From Chytridium lagenaria (taxonomy: Eukaryota; Chytridiomycota; Chytridiomycetes; Chytridiales; Chytridiaceae): a stretch of 64,000 nt of DNA. Under the pieces are notes generated by a model, which saw only the letters and a list, made by a program, of their open reading frames with translations, was not told the origin of the DNA and ran no database searches. Below are positions 1-11,324 of this stretch, in pieces; the stretch's first letter is position 1, and each line of letters begins with the position of its first letter. A program made the position numbers and the translations under genes. The stretch is from assembly GCA_025449115.1 (NCBI GenBank), contig JAHLKC010000018.1, positions 310,001 to 374,000 of the forward strand, read 5' to 3'.

Positions 1-279
1 TTACACGTGCATCTTTACTTACATATGTATCATGTATTATTATTATATAATCCAATCTTTTCATTCATTTCTCTTTAACAACCAACCCATCGGTCCCAAC
101 ATCATTTTATTTATTTTTATTTATTAATATTTATTTGTTTGAATAATAATGGAGCTGAAACATGAGTGTAACATGAAACCAACAAACCTTTGATGACCGT
201 GGACCGGGCAAAATTGACAAAGAAAAATATTTTATTATTTATTCATTTTATTAATTAATAAAAAAAAAAAAAAGTAAGA
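1..279. other. AT-rich upstream flank of LRR-SAM copy 1
   Basis: Bases 1-279 hold no convincing reading frame. The stretch is AT-rich and ends in an A-run just before the ATG at 280, so it is probably promoter and 5' leader of the first LRR gene. No clear TATA box could be singled out from the general AT richness. Confidence 0.4.
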
Positions 280-3154
280 ATGGCCGTCGTCATCGGTTTC
301 GAGCCTTTACCGCCGCAACCCGCTCCACCTGAGCCTCTAGGGGAGAGCAGTGACTGCGTGCATATGAACAGCATGTTCCCGTTCATTTCACCAACGGCGT
401 GCTGCGGTTTCACTCAGTTCTTGACCTATCCTGATCCATATGTGAACTACAACGGAGACTATAACATCACTTGCGATGCCACTACGAAACGAATTGTAGA
501 ACTGTACGAATGATCATGATTAGATGTGGCCTTTAATCTAATCTTTGTCACAGTAACATAAACTGGAACTTCCTTGAAACGGATCCATGCTCTTACACTT
601 CATGCCCAGAAGTGACCACACTGGAAGCCATCGGTGCTTGACAGAACTAGTAAAGATGTGAGTGTCAACATCTTTCTTTTCCTTCATTTAATACATCCAA
701 AGTCGCTTTTACTTTACCACATCAAGATTCAAGTCAAAGTTCCCAATGGCCCTCGGCAATCTCCGCAAACTTAAAATCCTTTGGCTTATGGGAAGTTTCT
801 ACGGTTCACTGCCGTCATCTATCAAAAACATGGATGCCTTGGAGGAAATGTAGGGAGAACAATCTGTCACGATATGTACCCCTTACCACTAGTTGGCAGT
901 TTGATCGATTCTGTGCGCGTAGAGCCGTATAGATTTATTCAATTTATAAAGTCTCCCTCCCGAGTTTGGAGAGATCAAAAACTTGAAGATGTCGTAAGTG
1001 TGTTTTTTTTGTTTTTTATATTTTTTTTTATAAGCAATCAAACATCTAACGATTCGCTGCTAATGGTGCTATTGCAGTGCGTTTGTTTACGTCAGCTTTG
1101 ATGATCTGCCAGATTCCATTGGGAATCTTTCCAAACTTACAACCTTTAGTGTGTCAGGTTCTGCCCTAAAACGTCTTCCTCCTTCCATGGGCAATCTTCA
1201 AAACCTCAATTCTTTGTGCGTAAATCCGTTTTTTGATTATTTCTAATTTACCCATATATTTTAACGAACTTTTATTTACTCCTTGTTTGTTCTGCTCCTT
1301 TTCTACAATTTGTTTTTTTAAGGAGTAAGTATTATTTGCTCTATTGAGTTTATATTGCAGCATTTGTTTCTAACCGCCATGACGCATAGGTATAAGCGAC
1401 TGTAAACTCGCAGGGGCGATTCCATCCACCTTAGGCTTACTCAAAAACTTACAACATCTTTCTTTATCTGGCAACGAACTCACCGGATCCATTCCCATGT
1501 CTCTCCTGAGTCTTCCAAGTTTAGAAACTCTGTGAGTGTTAACAAACTTGACTTTTTTAAAAAAGCTTAAACTTGCATAGAGTTCTTTCAAACAATAAGT
1601 GGGCGGAGCATTTCCAGATGTCAAAGACCTTGCACCGCTTAATCTTTTCTCGAACGGATTCTACTTTGACATTTCGGAAAACTTGTTCTATGGGTCAGGT
1701 TTCTGCTGGCTTGGCTTCGCTGCCTGTTAGATTTATGTGAGTTAATTTTTGTTGTCAAATGAATTCCAACAAAAGGGCTGACATGAGCAATTTTGTAGTC
1801 GCACTGGTCAGAACTGCATAGAATTCGTAGGGCCAGAAGCTGATTTTAAAAAACACAGAAAAGTTTACTGGGTAAGTTGCATTACAGAGGTCCTGTCGTA
1901 TTTATTGTACTTTTGATTAAATCTTGGTTTAACTGTTTTGGGCCAGCTTTGGAACGCAAGAGCCGCTAGCGACTTGCCTTGCAAAAATTCAACTGGAAAT
2001 GCTTGCCGGTCGTTGGCAAGAATTTGATCCACCCCAATGCCCATTGACTCAACGTCTGTCTCTTCAGTAACCGACCCCGTCTGCAACAGCCTTACCGTCG
2101 TTCACCCTCACATCGATCCCTGCTCTCACCACCATCGACCCCATTAACCCTGTCACCATCGACATTCTACAAACCCTTGACAATATCATTCTTCCTCAAA
2201 CACGAGCCAACTTTGCTTCCTTCTCCTCCGGATCCACCGCACCCGCCATCCCTTTACCAACCTCCAACAAAGATATCGAAAACCATCCACCCCGTTTCAC
2301 CGCCGCCCCACATCATCCTCAACCCCATCTTCACCATCCACCCCATCCACGGCGTCTTCCCCGTCTCCACCGCCGTCGCCATCTCCATCGCCTCAGTCCT
2401 TCTAGTCCTCTCGCAATCTTCATCGCTCTCCTCATTGCACGTCGACGATTCATCCAAACCCGATCCCAACGAAAACGAATCCGGCACCATCACACCTACC
2501 CTTCACCCCACATCACTCACCCCACCTCAACCTGCAGCAACCCTAACACCTCGCCGTCTCAACCCTGAACGCAATTCTCGCCACATCAAACGCTCTGGAA
2601 TCGTGGGACGACACGCAGCGACTTTTCCTGGGATCTGGTGTTTCTGCGTCGTTGAACAGTGAGACATCAGAAGAGTCGACGAGTGATGGTAAAACGTTAA
2701 AGGCGTTGGAGGCGTTTGGTAGTAGTGATTCTATTTGAATATCACCAACTTGCCCGTTGTACCAGACCATAGCGGACGAATCGATCCCCACGATTGGACG
2801 GTCGACCAAGTCCAAACCTGGATGACGTCTGTTGGTTTCAACGAATCCATCTGTGATAAATTTAAAGGTACCGCCTCTTTTTCCCCCACGTTTTTTTTTT
2901 TTTTTTTTTTCTCCCCTGTTAACAAATCTATAGAACATCATATTGATGGTGCTCGACTCCTTGGGTTAACGAACCTTATCCTTGAACGGGATATGGGCTT
3001 TGAGTCATTACAGTTACGCTCTATGATTCTGAGTGTGCGTGGACGAGCGTTCTTGGAACGACCTAGAGGTGCTGAGGCGGTGTTGAGGATTGATATGGAG
3101 GATGCGGCGAGACGGAGACATGTGGATGCGTTTGAGGCGCCACCGTCGTATTGA
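280..3154 (+). CDS. LRR-transmembrane-SAM protein, copy 1 (several frame breaks)
   Basis: This is the first of four paralogs. The N-terminal exon (280 to about 509) starts with a short Pro-rich stretch and the conserved GESSDCVHMNSMFPF motif, then a Cys-rich cap (TACCGF, CDATTKRIVEL). Further short exons encode leucine-rich repeats of plant-like type, then a Cys segment (FGTQEPLATCLAKI, exon from about 1947), a Ser/Thr/Pro stalk, a hydrophobic helix (AISIASVLLVL, about 2380), and a SAM domain split by an intron near 2868-2932 (DWTVDQVQTWMTSVGFNE, then DGARLLGLTNLILERDMGFE). It ends in the family tail DAFEAPPSY. Compared with copy 4 there is a missing base near 2030, two further missing bases near 2075, and two opposite shifts around the helix (2400-2450). 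It may be a degenerating copy or carry sequencing errors. Family identity is secure by internal comparison; function is unknown. Confidence 0.75.
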
Positions 3155-3339
3155 AGAAATTAAATTATTTATTATTATAGATTGTAGACAAAGTTTGGTT
3201 TTTGGGATAGGGATGTTTATCCTTTTTTTTTTTGAATGGTGGAAGCCTTTTTGGCCCTCTTATTTTATTAAATTAATAGACTGCGTGAATTTTTTTCTTT
3301 TGTTTTCAGTTTTGCTGAATTGGCTTTTTTCATTATTGT

Positions 3340-3800
3340 TTTATCGGGTTGATCCTTTCAGGTTCGCGTTAAAATCCTTCTTTCTTTTATTTTTTGCGAA
3401 TTTTTAGCGTTCATGTAAATGCAATATTCGATTTTTGATGAACGATGGAAACCTGTCGTTGCTTCTATTCAACGTATAATTTAAACCGAGAAAAAAAAAA
3501 CAACAACAAAGTATTGTCGTAAAATCTCAAACGCATCGATATGCTTTGTATCGAGTTGATCTTTCAGGTTTGCGTTTAAATCTTTCCTTACTTTTTTTTC
3601 CTTCTGTTGGCTCCACAACATTTATTCGACGCTATGGTGCATTCTGAAATATAATCCACTTTTCATCATTCCCAATGGAATACAGTCAATGTTTTCATCA
3701 CCCTCTAATCTGTAAAAACCTATAACTCAAACCGAGAAAAGAAATACGGTATTCAAAGCAAAGCAAAGAATCATGTGGTGGAATCTCAACGCATCGATAA
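3340..3800. repeat. Degenerate tandem duplication of about 190 bp
   Basis: Two related blocks follow one another. Each has a segment like 'gttgatc(c)tttcaggtt(c/t)gcgtt' (3349 and 3553), a short T-rich stretch, then 'aaaccgagaaaa' (3483 and 3731) followed by 'atctcaa(a)cgcatcgat' (3524 and 3784). The copies have diverged and carry small indels. They look like old non-coding duplication downstream of the LRR gene. Confidence 0.5.
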
Positions 3801-4105
3801 ACAGTCTCCTCGATGTCTCATCCTCATCTCGTATATTTTTCTCTCCTACTCCCACCTTCCAATCTACAAGAATCATACCCCATATATAAGGTTCCGATTC
3901 GGTTTTTCGTCACAGCCGTTTCATTTGATATTATTACGATAGAAGCGTTTTTTTAAATAGCAAGAGCTGTTTGGATGTTGAACACGGCGGGGGAGTGGGA
4001 GCGAGAGTTGGAACGTCAAAGAGGTGAACTTTTTCTCACCCCCCCCTAATTACGTGCACTACATCCATTGGTCTCACCGACTTCATATTCATTGAGATCC
4101 GCGCA

Positions 4106-4235
4106 TCACTATCTCACAGTCAGGTGTCGGCTAAGGAGGAGGACGATACGTCACTATCTCACAGTCAGATGTCGGCTAAGGAGGAGACCCTCACTTCATA
4201 TCCGCACACCACTAATTCAGATGTCGCCGAGGAGG
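4106..4235. repeat. 45-bp tandem repeat, three units
   Basis: Units 4106-4140 and 4151-4185 match at all but one of 35 bases (they begin tcactatctcacagtcag), with the second starting 45 bp after the first. A third degenerate unit follows at 4206-4235 (caccactaattcagatgtcg). The array is not in a recognisable gene. Confidence 0.65.
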
Positions 4236-4265
4236 GCTTGAAATCACATTGGATGATACTTTTGG

Positions 4266-4544
4266 ATGACGGATGGCTTGGTCGTGATGTCCATGATTGA
4301 AACCCCGATTATCCAATCTTTGTACGACCATGTTTTACAAGCAAAATGAGGATCCGTGTTTGACAGTATTTACGACAAAGTACCCTTGTTCCTGTCAAAA
4401 TCGTCTTTTAGCAAATTGGTCATGTTTCTATACCACACCCCCTACGAGGAATTCTTCCAACGCTCTCTACGCCCCCCCTATGACGCCCTTAACCGACACC
4501 GACTAGAGTTTTTTTGGATTTTTTTTTTAACCGACACCGACTAG
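4266..4544 (+). pseudogene. Possible small interrupted reading frame
   Basis: From ATG 4266 one frame runs MTDGLVVMSMIETPIIQSLY and on to a TGA at about 4347, then continues in the same frame as a protein-like stretch (SVFDSIYDKVPLFLSKSSF, then LVMFLYHTPYEEFF) to 4544. The alternating hydrophobic pattern on both sides of the single stop suggests a relic gene or fragment interrupted by one nonsense change. No family was recognised and no paralog is seen in the window. The tail runs into a 38-bp repeat, so only about 4266-4490 looks protein-like. Low confidence. Confidence 0.25.
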
Positions 4545-4567
4545 AGTTTTTTTTGATTTTTTTTTAC
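4491..4567. repeat. 38-bp tandem duplication with T-runs
   Basis: The unit aaccgacaccgactagagtt followed by a T-run, GGA or GA and a second T-run occurs twice, at 4491-4528 and 4529-4567. The copies differ mainly in T-run lengths. Confidence 0.7.
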
Positions 4568-4921
4568 TCTATCGTAAAGTGTTTCGCTCTTCACGTATGG
4601 ATCTTCCCCTTCTCTTTTTGCGTTTTGACATTAGATTTTGTATCTGCAATCTCATGTTTCCACACCCATTCCACAGCACATAAAACGAAACAATATGGCG
4701 ATATCACAACTATCATATCAGATTCATCATATATTCAAGACACTGCGAATACGACGCAAACAACAAAGAGGATTCAACATATCCGCAAAAAAACAAAAAA
4801 AAAGGAGGAGAATGGCGTACAAGCCAGCAATATGAGACAAATAGAAAAAATAGCAGAGCGCAATGATATGCATAAATAAGAGGTTTTTCAGAGAAGAAAA
4901 GGAACATAGGATAAAATAGGT

Positions 4922-7818
4922 TTACATAGCATCCTCAACGTCACCCACAACCCCCTTCCGTTTCCTCAACCCCTCCTCCTCCTCGACCACCACCTCCATC
5001 TTCCCCATCTCCACACTCTCATCACTGTTCACAGACGTCTCGTCCCCGTCCTTCTCAAAGATCTTGCGGGCCGTGTAGGGTGACGTGATGAGTGTGATGT
5101 CAGAGGATGCAGGGGTGATGGGAGGGAGGGGATGATTTTGGTAGGGGTTTCTGGAACGTCAAGGGTGATACTGCCTTGACCAGCTCGGAGACCAGAGGTG
5201 GCGGGTTTGCCTTGAAGGATTTCGAGGGCACGGTCAAAGAGACGCATGGGGATGACGGAGGGTTGGGAGCGGTAGAGGACCATGATGCGGAGCTAATAAC
5301 ATCAACGATAGAAGGGTGTGTTAGTGTTGGGAAAGGAGCGGAAAGGAAGTTTTGGATGTAGATACTTACAGCATCACAGGGGCGATGACACCAGTAGGGA
5401 AAGGTGCGCCGGGAGGTAGGACGCCGGTGAAATCGAGTTTGGCGTTGGGGTCGTCAATGACACTTGCAAACATACGGTTGAGCTGGTATGGTGTGCAATA
5501 GCCGAGTTCAAGATGGAGATCGATACGACCGGGACGGATGAGAGCAGGGTCGAGGACTTCGGGGTGATTGGTGGTCATGATGACAATGTTACTAGAAAAA
5601 AAAAAAGAGGGGGGGTTAGGATGATGGCGTAAGATGGGGATAAAGGGAGGGAGGAAACTTACTTTTCATTCATCATGTGTCCATCAAGGCAATTAAGGAG
5701 GGCTGATAGGGTGAATCCAGAAAAGAGTTGTCCACCCAATGCGAGTCCACCAAACTTGCCCTCACCACTGCCGCTACCAGAGCCAGAGCCAGAGCCCGAA
5801 CCAGAGCCGGTGCCGCCACCCGAGAAGTTTGGGGGTCCAAAGGTCATGGAAGACATTCCCCCACCAAAGCCCATGGGTTCCATATCACTATCATACCCAC
5901 CACCAGTTCCAAACTCCAAGTCCTTAGCAGGTTTCACATCCTCATCACTGGAAACCTCAACATCCTCTTCATCAATCTCGCTCTCCTCCTCCTCCTCCTC
6001 CTCCCCATCCTCATCTTCATCTTCCCCATCCTCCTCCTTCTTCCTCTTCTTCTTCTCCTCAGCCTTCTTCTTCTTCTTGAGACGTTTGAGTTCCTTGATC
6101 TTTTCCTTCTTCTTGCGCTCCTTTTCCTTCTTTTTGCGTTCTTCGGCTTTCTTGATGTCTTTTTCGCGTTGTTCGCGGAGACGCTCAACTTTGCGGAGGG
6201 CAAATCGGCGGTCACGGGAGTGGACTTCGGCGGATTGGGCGTCGATATCCTCAAAGACGATGCTGTTGGGGAGAGATGGAAGAAAATGGGTGTGTAAGCG
6301 TGTTTGAAAATTTAGGAACTAACGTTGAAATAAAGGGAGTGGAAAGGACAGAACAAGTGATGATGGTGAGGTCAGTGTTGGCAACGACTCCTGGGCAGAG
6401 AGCTCAGGGTGTAGAAGGTGTCAAGGGGAAAGGACAGCACAAAGCATGAAAGAGATGTAGGATAGGGATCGCTATAGAGGGGAGGAGAGAGATGGAAAAG
6501 AAACTTACATGCTCTTCTTAGGAACGGAAGCGAAAGCCGACTGAAGCGAGTTATCGTCCCGAATCTCCTTCAAGTTGATGTAGTAAAGATCACGGTTATA
6601 AGTAGCAGAGATGGCATTGACAAGCGAGGTCTTGCCGGTACCAGGCTTCCCAGAGAACAAGTAACCCCTCTTGTAAGGCAGCCCCATACGCTTATAAAAC
6701 TCGGCATCGTTGTGGAACGTCTCCAAATCCCTCTTCAACAACTCTTCCTGAACGACATCAAGCGCGACATTGGCGATACCACGTGAAGCGCGGAGGTTCT
6801 GAACGTGATACCAGTAGGAGTAGGATGCGTGACGTTCGTACCGTGCTCTGCAGCGCTTTTCCTTTTGCTTTGCAAGGAAAGAGGTGGTGATGTTCCGAAG
6901 GAATTCCTGCATCCATTCAAGGTCGACGGCTTGTTCATCAACCCTTCGTATGACAATAGGCGGCTCTTGATTCACAAGCGCATCCTGCTCCTTCTTCTTC
7001 TTGTTTTCATCCGTGTTCTCGTCGGTTTGTTGCTCAAAGTAGACCTTGAACTTTGCATTGTCGTGCGTGATTTCCAGCTCAGAGTCACCACGAGGAAGGA
7101 TGTTGAATTCGGGCATGTTGAAATCCCCGTCCTCATTCTCATCCTCGTCTTGATTCGCGTTTTCAGACTCAAAGGTTGCCATACGGAAACTGCCAGTCTT
7201 TTGGGCTTTGGAACGGAGGGAGATGAGCCAGGCGAGGGCGGTCCAGTGAATGTTGTTGGTGACTTGACCCCACTTGCCGACTCGGTGATACTCGACTTTG
7301 ACGGAGATGGCCTCGTTGGAGTTGGTCTATGTTATTGAGCATTGAATGTTAGGGACTGGGGGAGGACCAAAGAAATAGGAATGCGAAAGTAAAAAAAATA
7401 TATAGATACTTACCACTCCGGTATTGTTTAGCAAACCCTTGAGCAAGTTACTTCCAGCAGTCATAAGCGCCATGCAAACGGTTACCGCAAATGTGATCAG
7501 GAACATATCGACGGCAATGTTTCCAGTATTGATGTTCAAGTAACTTGGCAAGAACGCCAACAGCACCGCTTGAAGTTGGTTACCCGTCAAAAGCCCAAGG
7601 ATGGGAGCCAGTGACCCATTGTCAGCAACTGCTTCTTGTAGACCCTTCTTGAGTGCGGAGAGGTAGTGATAGATGACGTTGACAAAGGCGTTGGAGTTTT
7701 TAGAGGCATGAGATGTGGTGCTGGCGTTGGTGGTGATGGTGGTTGATATGAGGGAAGTGCCAGAAGTCTCTTCGGAGCTCTTGCTCGCCTTGCGAGCCAT
7801 AGCTTTTGTTCTAGCCAT
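4922..7818 (-). CDS. BCS1-like AAA ATPase with a large charged insertion
   Basis: Five exons are visible, about 7818-7414, 7326-6509, 6262-5663, 5591-5370 and 5292-4922, all with GT-AG borders. The N-terminus has a hydrophobic segment ([17 protein letters not shown]) that fits the membrane anchor of BCS1 proteins. Motifs in order are Walker [10 protein letters not shown], Walker B IVFEDIDA, then about 160 residues rich in Lys/Glu, Asp/Glu and Gly/Ser, then [30 protein letters not shown] (sensor 1 and arginine-finger region). The family acts at the mitochondrial inner membrane in yeast (Rieske protein assembly), but many fungal BCS1-like paralogs have unknown substrates, and the insertion sets this one apart. 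In the last exon the frame shifts near 5130 in a C/T-rich run; the other frame gives a convincing acidic tail ([14 protein letters not shown]) ending at 4922. The start ATG at 7818 follows a TATA-like element and a TG repeat. Confidence 0.85.
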
Positions 7819-7856
7819 GAGATGCTTGCTGGTGGGGTTAGAATGGTATGTGCTGA

Positions 7857-7904
7857 TGTGTGTGTGTGTGTGTGTGTGAGTGTGTGAGTGTGTGAATGTG
7901 TGTG
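7857..7904. repeat. (TG)n microsatellite in the 5' leader
   Basis: An almost pure TG run with a few TGAG interruptions lies just upstream of the BCS1-like start codon at 7818, within its presumed 5' leader. Confidence 0.9.
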
Positions 7905-7940
7905 AAATGAATATGGGAGGGATGCTGACTCTCAGAGGGT

Positions 7941-7947
7941 TTATATA
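7941..7947 (-). promoter_or_regulatory. TATA-box candidate for the BCS1-like gene
   Basis: On the minus strand the sequence reads TATATAA about 125 bp upstream of the BCS1-like ATG. The flanks are GC-containing, unlike the general AT-rich background upstream, which makes it stand out. No transcript evidence is available. Confidence 0.35.
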
Positions 7948-8737
7948 CCCATGGCATGCAGTACTATACTATCTACGCACAGTATATAGTGCACAATAAG
8001 AATGTTAACAAGAGGCTTTGCAAGAACACAACAATTCTGTGCACAGTTGTATTACGCTTGAATAAATCAATAAAATAATTTGTTAGGTATATAATTGGAT
8101 GCTGCTGGTTTCTATTAATTCATTAATTAAGAGGGGACTTTGCCATCCATCCAAATACTAATAAATAATAATAAAAATATAAAAATACAACAAACACAAA
8201 GTTCACAAGCAAAGTCTGTACATGTTTCAAAACTCATGTACACTTTATCATAAATAATTAATATATTTATTATAGACTCGGATCCTGTTGTTTTATTAAA
8301 TAAATATTTATAAATATTTATATTGCTATTTTAAACTTTGCGGAAATTAATTAATTAATTAATAATAAAATAAATAAATAAAATAGTTGAATACACAAGA
8401 CACAGATACTGGGGTGGATACCTATAACCTTTTATACAAATATAGAAAAAATGACTGGTGTTAATAAAATATTTTTATCACAGAAACTGCGCCTTTTAGT
8501 TTCTCTCCTGTCACAAACACAACAAAAAGGGAGTTCATTAAAATCACAACACGGAGAAAAAAAGAATGGATACAAAAGAGTGTGGGTAGATAAATATTTA
8601 CATGAATGACATTGATTGGATATGTTTTGCTAAAAGATATATTGAAGAGGTGGATAAAGGTAAAGATAATGATAAATGAGGGGCACCAAACAAAACTGGC
8701 CTAAAGAACGGTGGAATGAATAAAAAAACAACACTTT
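7948..8737. other. AT-rich intergenic region without genes
   Basis: Very AT-rich DNA (many ATTAATTA and AAATAAATA runs) between the start of the BCS1-like gene and the end of the ankyrin-type gene, both on the minus strand. No open frame, RNA gene or conserved element was recognised. Confidence 0.5.
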
Positions 8738-11082
8738 CTAATACCGATGCTTTAACATAAATGGTTTCTTAAAGTCCTCAACCACCTCCCTTACCCTCCG
8801 GTCGGCCATAAGAGTATGATAAGCCAACCACTCATTATTATAACACGTAAACACAACATCCATGATCGCCTGTCTATCCTTCCCCAAAACATCCAACTCT
8901 GGGCTCCTCAACAACAATCCCACCATCAAACTCTTATCCCTCCTAAACCTATCCATATCCATCCCAAACTGAAAATGCCGATAAAAACTCCTATCAACAA
9001 CATACTTTAACCATAACGCCGTCTTCCAATCCTTCACCCCTCCGCACATACACCTCGCTTGATGCTCAACGTTATGATCCATCAACGCTTGAATCGCAGC
9101 ATGATCAAACTTGCGGGCGTACTCTTCAATTCTTTCCGGCTTGACAACATGTCGACCCATCGCAAGGAAAATTTTAAAACATTCATACCGTCTCCCATTC
9201 ACCACATCGTCCTTATTCCTATGTGCAGGTATATCGCACGTTGTCCTTTTAGTCAAGGACTTTATCCCACAAATCATCTTTACAACCTCAACTTGTCCAT
9301 CCACAAACGCCTCCTGCACGGCATTCCATCCATACTCTTTAAACCTCCCAAGTAAATCCGTTCTCCTATGCAACGCCCTCAACGTCTCCACATCCCCTTT
9401 TCTCGCCGCGCTCAAAAACGTCAGCACCACAATATCCGGATCCATCATTTTGAACCTCAGCGCCGCCATAATCACCTCATGCCCTTGCACCGCCTCAAAG
9501 ATCCCCATCCTCGTTTCCATATCCAAAAAAGACACATCCCCCTCAACACTAACACTCTAATCACCTCAGCATGCCCATTCTCAAGAGCCCCATAAAACGC
9601 CTCCTTTACATGCCAACATTGCCTGCTATCAAAGTACCGACTTTCCAGAAAAACCGCAACAACCTCAGCGTGACCTCGCCGCGCCGACATCTCCAATGCA
9701 CATTGTGGACCTTTCTTCTTAGAGTAGTAAGCCCAACAAACGCGAACGCGTGAGAGAAATTCTTCCAAATCATCTTCACTATGTCAACTCGACCATGCAA
9801 AGCCGCGGAACCAAGAGCCGCTTCGAGGTGACCTTGCCCCGACGAGTCGCGGCCCGTTGCAATAAGGTCATTCGCTACTACAACTGGCGGTGCTGGTGCG
9901 TTTGGAACGACAATAGCGTTTGCCGGTGGAGCACCCCCTGCAACTCCATTAGCGGCGGTTGTGTTGGCAACAGGTTGTGGATTTGGTGCCACCGCAACCG
10001 CAACGTTCTGCGCGACAGTGTTTGAAGGCACCATCTGCTCCACAGCAATGTTCATAAGCGTCCTCACAGTGTCCACATCAAACTTTTCCCCAATAAGCTT
10101 AAACGCGGTCGCATTTCTAAAATGATTCTCCCTTCTGTTGAAAATATCAATCGTCAGATCCTGAAACCCCCTCCGAATAACAGCCTGAACAACATTCGTC
10201 CCAAGCCTCACATCTTGGAAGGTGTGCTGCAGCAAGTATCTGACATAATCCCGGTCCCCAGCTTTACAAGCCTCAATGATGGCTTGAGCAGGATTCGCCC
10301 AATGAAACTGCAATCTCAGCGTGCCGGCATTTCTTAACATCACGAGTTTGTTAAAGGCCTTGACGCTTAAAAAGCAATTTTCGAGAACATACGCCGTCTT
10401 GGTGTACGGCTTGCCACGGAAAACCATTTTATCTGGCTTTACACCCTTGGCACCATCAATTCGTCCACCATCCAGTTGAAAATCTCGTCTGATCGACGGT
10501 TCTTCATGCAATCTCTTACTGCCGATTCGATGGTCCACATGTCTTGGGCCATGGGGTGCTTGAAAATAATCTTCAGGGATTCAAGGTCGTTGAATTGGAG
10601 TGCGGCTCTAATGGCTTTCCGAAACGGTATAGGTCCAGCCGTACAGTATCGGCTGGAATATCATTCAACAAACTCTCAAGCTCATCCTTAGCACCAAACC
10701 GTATGAGAGCAGCCGTTGTCACTGCAAACTTTTTCAAAGCCGCTTTCGGTCTTGCTTTCAAAAAGGCGATAAACGCTTCTTTGGTGATGTTCATGAGTTC
10801 TGGGTCTAAGGGTGGACCTGGGCGACCCATGAGAGTTGAGAAGCTTGTTTGAAATACGAGTTCGAGGAGACGGGTGTCAATGTCGGATTGGAGGAGGAGG
10901 AGAGCAAGGATGTATCTGGGACCGAGTTTTTTCCAGTTCAGACTGCCAAACACGGATTCGTTGTGGACTCCGAGGATGAGGTTGCTGAGGGCTAGAGAGA
11001 CATGGGGGTTTTGCCACATGCGCGGCAAGTTGAGTTCACACGGGTGATGGCTTGGCTTGGTGTGGGTGGAGGTATGGAGCAA
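8738..11082 (-). CDS. Ankyrin-repeat-like protein (frame breaks)
   Basis: Four overlapping frames on the minus strand join into one protein of roughly 770 residues. Repeats of ankyrin character are visible: AIIEACKAGDRDYVRYLLQH, AALGSAALHGRVDIVKMIWK, ALEMSARRGHAEVVAVFLES, AFYGALENGHAEVIRVLVLR and FLSAARKGDVETLRALHRRT, plus a Pro/Ala/Asn-rich linker around 9870-10020. Joints between frames near 10570, 10450, 9770 and 9535 lie in otherwise continuous repeat sequence, so they are single-base shifts rather than introns. No signal peptide or membrane helix is evident. Ankyrin proteins mediate protein binding; the partner is unknown. The proposed ATG is at 11082. The product could also be a diverged ankyrin-family pseudogene. 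Confidence 0.7.
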
Positions 11083-11150
11083 TGTATTCCACTGGTGGTG
11101 GATTGTTGTCTGGCTTTCTGGACAAAATGTTGTTGTTCCAATAATTGCTT

Positions 11151-11201
11151 TTTCTTTGGAACTGCAAAACCCTAACCCTTGATTTTCTTTGGAACTGCAA
11201 A
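11151..11201. repeat. 18-bp direct repeat upstream of the ankyrin gene
   Basis: The 18-mer tttctttggaactgcaaa occurs at 11151-11168 and 11184-11201, separated by accctaacccttgat. It lies in the 240-bp gap between the ankyrin-type gene start and the end of LRR-SAM copy 2. Confidence 0.7.
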
Positions 11202-11324
11202 TAAATCCATTATAATGTCATCTCAAAGGGTTTTTCTGATACGCAAGTCTTCAGCGCAACATTATGCAATAATGATAAAAATTAAAATGAGATATCATTA
11301 AAAAAATCCTTGAAAAACAAGTTG

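Larger units (their letters stand above)
3155..4265. other. Intergenic region with degenerate repeats
   Basis: No supported gene. It lies downstream of LRR copy 1. It contains a TATATAA-like element at about 3889 and two separate repeat arrays annotated on their own. Short open frames here have no recognisable protein features. Confidence 0.4.

Noticed and set aside
5675..6307. 210- and 189-residue plus-strand frames opposite the BCS1-like exon 3
   Set aside because: They are Ser/Pro or Leu runs that mirror the Lys/Glu and Gly/Ser repeats of the real minus-strand protein.
11161..11180. Telomere-like CCCTAACCC near 11170
   Set aside because: It is a single short occurrence, not a tandem array, so an interstitial telomere cannot be supported.
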